DNA of 64,000 bases, from contig OW203725.1 in NCBI GenBank assembly GCA_934045075.1, positions 25,923,501 to 25,987,500 on the forward strand, given 5' to 3'. The stretch comes from Yponomeuta sedellus. Lineage: Eukaryota; Arthropoda; Insecta; Lepidoptera; Yponomeutidae. The position numbers and the translations under genes were made by a program. Below are positions 61,932-64,000 of this stretch, one piece after another. The notes under the pieces are model-generated. The model searched no databases. It was given only the letters and a program-made list of their open reading frames with translations, and was not told the origin of the DNA. Position 1 is the first letter of the stretch; each line of letters opens with the position of its first letter.

Positions 61932-61978
<47 letters not shown>

Positions 61979-61980
<2 letters not shown>

Positions 61981-62287
61981 TTAGGTTAGGTTAGGTTAGG
62001 TTAGGTTAGGTTAGGTTAGGTTAGGTTAGGTTAGGTTAGGTTAGGTTAGGTTAGGTTAGGTTAGGTTAGGTTAGGTTAGGTTAGGTTAGGTTAGGTTAGG
62101 TTAGGTTAGGTTAGGTTAGGTTAGGTTAGGTTAGGTTAGGTTAGGTTAGGTTAGGTTAGGTTAGGTTAGGTTAGGTTAGGTTAGGTTAGGTTAGGTTAGG
62201 TTAGGTTAGGTTAGGTTAGGTTAGGTTAGGTTAGGTTAGGTTAGGTTAGGTTAGGTTAGGTTAGGTTAGGTTAGGTTAGGTTAGGTT
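61979..62287 (+). repeat. telomeric (GGTTA)n array 11
   Basis: 309 bp of exact repeats. It ends GGTT followed by TTTTCTTCAATATTTC, where non-telomeric sequence begins. Confidence 0.97.
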
Positions 62288-62757
62288 TTTTCTTCAATAT
62301 TTCTTTATTTCCTCCGACATGGGGATCGGAGACTTTCCATACCAAGGAGTTATGGTTACAACTTCTTTTTTTTTTTTTTTTTGCATGTGCACCGTTCGTG
62401 GGACGCATGCACTTGGAGACTGAGATTGGACGACTCATCCTGATGATACTTATTTGTCCTGTACAGCGAGAAGAACATATGTTGGCTAAATCAAATCAAA
62501 TTAATATATACACACCATTCGGTTCATAACAATGTTTTTTTTTTTTTTTTTTTAATATATGTACATTTTTTTTTTTTTTTTACTATATCAAATTAAATCA
62601 AATTAATATATACACACAATTCGGTTCATAACTATGATTTTTTTTTTTTTTTATTTTTTATTTTAATGTTTTTTTTTTATTTTTTATTTTAATGTTTTTT
62701 TTTTTTTATTATTATTATATTGAACTACGTATTTACATTCCTACTTATATACACAAT
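62288..62757 (-). other. 3' UTR and poly(A) region of a minus-strand LINE, low complexity
   Basis: Repeated T-rich tracts (62367-62381, 62537-62552, 62569-62580, 62638-62651, 62670-62708) alternate with two copies of an AAATCAAATTAATATATACA phrase (about 62492 and 62594). This looks like the duplicated A-rich 3' trailer of the LINE that follows. The region nearest the telomeric array (62288-62360) is not recognised. Confidence 0.5.
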
Positions 62758-64000
62758 CTACTTATTTCTAGTTATTGCTATATTAGCTATATACAAGCAA
62801 TATTTTACAAAAGCATTTCTGCTTTCCTCATGACTTATTAATGCCGGTATATTATCCAGATTGACGCTGTAGCCTAATTCTTGTTCCAGGTTAAATTTAA
62901 TTCTATTGTGTTGGGGGCATTCTGTTATCAGGTGAATTATTGATTCATCGATTTCCGGGTCACAGACGCATGCTGGGTTATCCTTACACTTAAACCTATG
63001 CAGGTATTGCGCGAAACCACCATGTCCCGTGAGTACCTGCACAAGTGTTGGGCACATGTCCATGAGTTTTATTTGGCGAAAGGCTTGTTCGACGTCTGGG
63101 AAAAATATTTTCGTGGTGCTGGCTGTGTTTCCCGCTTTGTATCGCTCGTTCCATTTGTGTACTGTTTGTTGACGGATTTCGCGCTTAACAAACGACAGCG
63201 GGCACTTGTCGTAGTTTGCCGACGTCTTCATGTGTTGCGCTGCACTTTTGGCTAGTTGGTCTGCTCTCTCGTTGCCCTCTGTTCCAGCATGCGCGCGTAT
63301 CCAGAACAAGCGCACATTTATTCCGTCTTCTTTTAGATTCCGTAGGTTCCTCTTTATTTCATATCCGATTGGGTGGACTATCTCTTGATTCCTTAGCAGC
63401 TCCAGTGCTGACCTCGAGTCACTAAGTATGTTCACTTCAGCCGCAGCAAGCGTGGGTATCATGTTAGTCGCCTGGTATAGAGCATACGCCTCAGCCTGGA
63501 AAACGGTGCAGAATGGCTCTAGTCTGAATTTTTTGGCTCTAATCTCTATTCCGTCCGACCAACATGTCACCGCCGCTCCGACCCCACCGTCGACTTTGCT
63601 GCCGTCTGTGAACACTCTGACTCCCGTTATCGCATGCTCATCGAGGGTTTCCTGTTGCATGTCTTCAAGACAAGTGAAGTCAACACTGAAGTCTGCGGCG
63701 GGATGGGCATTTTCATGGAAAGGCACTCTCCTTTCGACTTCTCTACCCTTTAATTCCATCTGTGGTCTTCCCCGTTTCGCTTCATATAGCCGGGCAGCCT
63801 CCTGCGTCCGCAGATCTAATGGGAGGAGTCCAGCCAGTGCAAGTGCTGCGTTTAACGAGACTGTACGATACGATTTACAGATTTTTTGTGCAAATCCTCG
63901 TTGTACGGTGTTCAGCTGTTTTTGGACACTAAGTTTTTCTGTGGCCGGCGCCCATACACTGGCAGCGTATAGCATTATGGGTTCAATCACTGCAGTGTAT
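62758..64000 (-). CDS. LINE ORF2, RT end plus RNase H (partial at window edge)
   Basis: The 410 visible residues (with 10 nt more to the edge) start after the RT catalytic box, which lies beyond the window. YAASVWAPAT and YRTVSLNAALALAG belong to the thumb region. An RNase H domain follows with the catalytic set FTDGS (D129), FQAEAYAL (E167), SDSRSAL (D191) and HAGTEGNERAD (H234, D244), numbered from the first visible Met. The end carries VLTGHGGFAQYLHRF and CVCDPEIDESIIHLITEC. This is an I/Jockey-group LINE with RNase H, unlike the TRAS elements, which lack RNase H. The visible part is intact. Confidence 0.8.
   Translation of the reverse strand, partial: YTAVIEPIMLYAASVWAPATEKLSVQKQLNTVQRGFAQKICKSYRTVSLNAALALAGLLPLDLRTQEAARLYEAKRGRPQMELKGREVERRVPFHENAHPAADFSVDFTCLEDMQQETLDEHAITGVRVFTDGSKVDGGVGAAVTCWSDGIEIRAKKFRLEPFCTVFQAEAYALYQATNMIPTLAAAEVNILSDSRSALELLRNQEIVHPIGYEIKRNLRNLKEDGINVRLFWIRAHAGTEGNERADQLAKSAAQHMKTSANYDKCPLSFVKREIRQQTVHKWNERYKAGNTASTTKIFFPDVEQAFRQIKLMDMCPTLVQVLTGHGGFAQYLHRFKCKDNPACVCDPEIDESIIHLITECPQHNRIKFNLEQELGYSVNLDNIPALISHEESRNAFVKYCLYIANIAITRNK

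Larger units (their letters stand above)
59183..61978 (+). mobile_element. TRAS-G, gag-only telomeric element
   Basis: 2.8 kb: 5' UTR, complete ORF1, a stub of ORF2, then the extreme 3' end of ORF2 and 3' UTR like TRAS-D, and a 47-nt poly(A). ORF2 is removed by an internal deletion and not by 5' truncation, since the element still has its own 5' UTR. Confidence 0.85.

Noticed and set aside
31454..62287. CRISPR array or satellite
   Set aside because: The repeat is a simple pentamer with no spacers. The interruptions are retroelements with poly(A) tails.

Overview
The window looks like a moth or butterfly chromosome region next to telomeric DNA. The arrays are pure (TTAGG)n, the usual insect telomere repeat. 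They are interrupted only by telomere-targeted non-LTR retrotransposons of the TRAS/SART type (R1 clade) known from Bombyx mori. The left half is AT-rich and carries many tRNA-derived and 5S-rRNA-derived SINEs, MITEs and decayed mariner/Tc1 elements. I cannot name the species from sequence alone.

Positions 1-19326 are gene-poor. They hold SINE copies, a 28-bp-arm palindrome, a frameshifted mariner transposase (about 8.93-9.96 kb, minus), a decayed LINE fragment (11.4-12.3 kb, minus), a MITE (12.43 kb) and a 3.75-kb foldback element (14.24-17.99 kb) with a 1-kb internal tandem duplication. At 19327-29815 (+) lies the one host gene I can support: a split, very GC-rich F-box/WD40 gene that reads like FBXW5. 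Its large introns hold repeats, including a TIR-bounded Tc1/mariner-type element invaded by SINEs (24.15-25.71 kb).

From 31454 to 62287 there is a telomeric block: 11 (GGTTA)n arrays separated by 10 retroelement insertions. All are in the same orientation and all end in poly(A) followed by GGTTAGG. They are: three near-identical copies of a 7-kb two-ORF element (here TRAS-A; one complete, one truncated in ORF1, one truncated in ORF2); one complete two-ORF element of a second family (TRAS-D); one related element that keeps gag but has lost almost all of ORF2 (TRAS-G, gag-only); one 3' stub of a third family (E); and four copies of a short non-coding element (TelNA, about 1.05-1.17 kb). Beyond 62287 the sequence leaves telomeric DNA and enters the 3' part of an ordinary RNase H-bearing LINE on the minus strand that runs off the window.

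The most interesting system is TelNA. All four copies begin at the same base, GGTT|GGGG. Their first 163 nt fit the nested double-pseudoknot of an HDV-like self-cleaving ribozyme, with P1 opening on a G-U pair, P1.1, P2, P3, P4 and a GCGAA joining strand. The ribozyme is followed by 2 or 3 tandem 137-bp monomers that fold into hairpins, two of them usually capped by UUCG. The 3' end is shared with TRAS-D/G and has three consecutive hairpins whose stems covary between families. The inferred model is that read-through transcripts of the telomere array cut themselves at the element's 5' end, and the autonomous TRAS reverse transcriptase recognises the shared 3' fold and re-inserts the RNA into (TTAGG)n.
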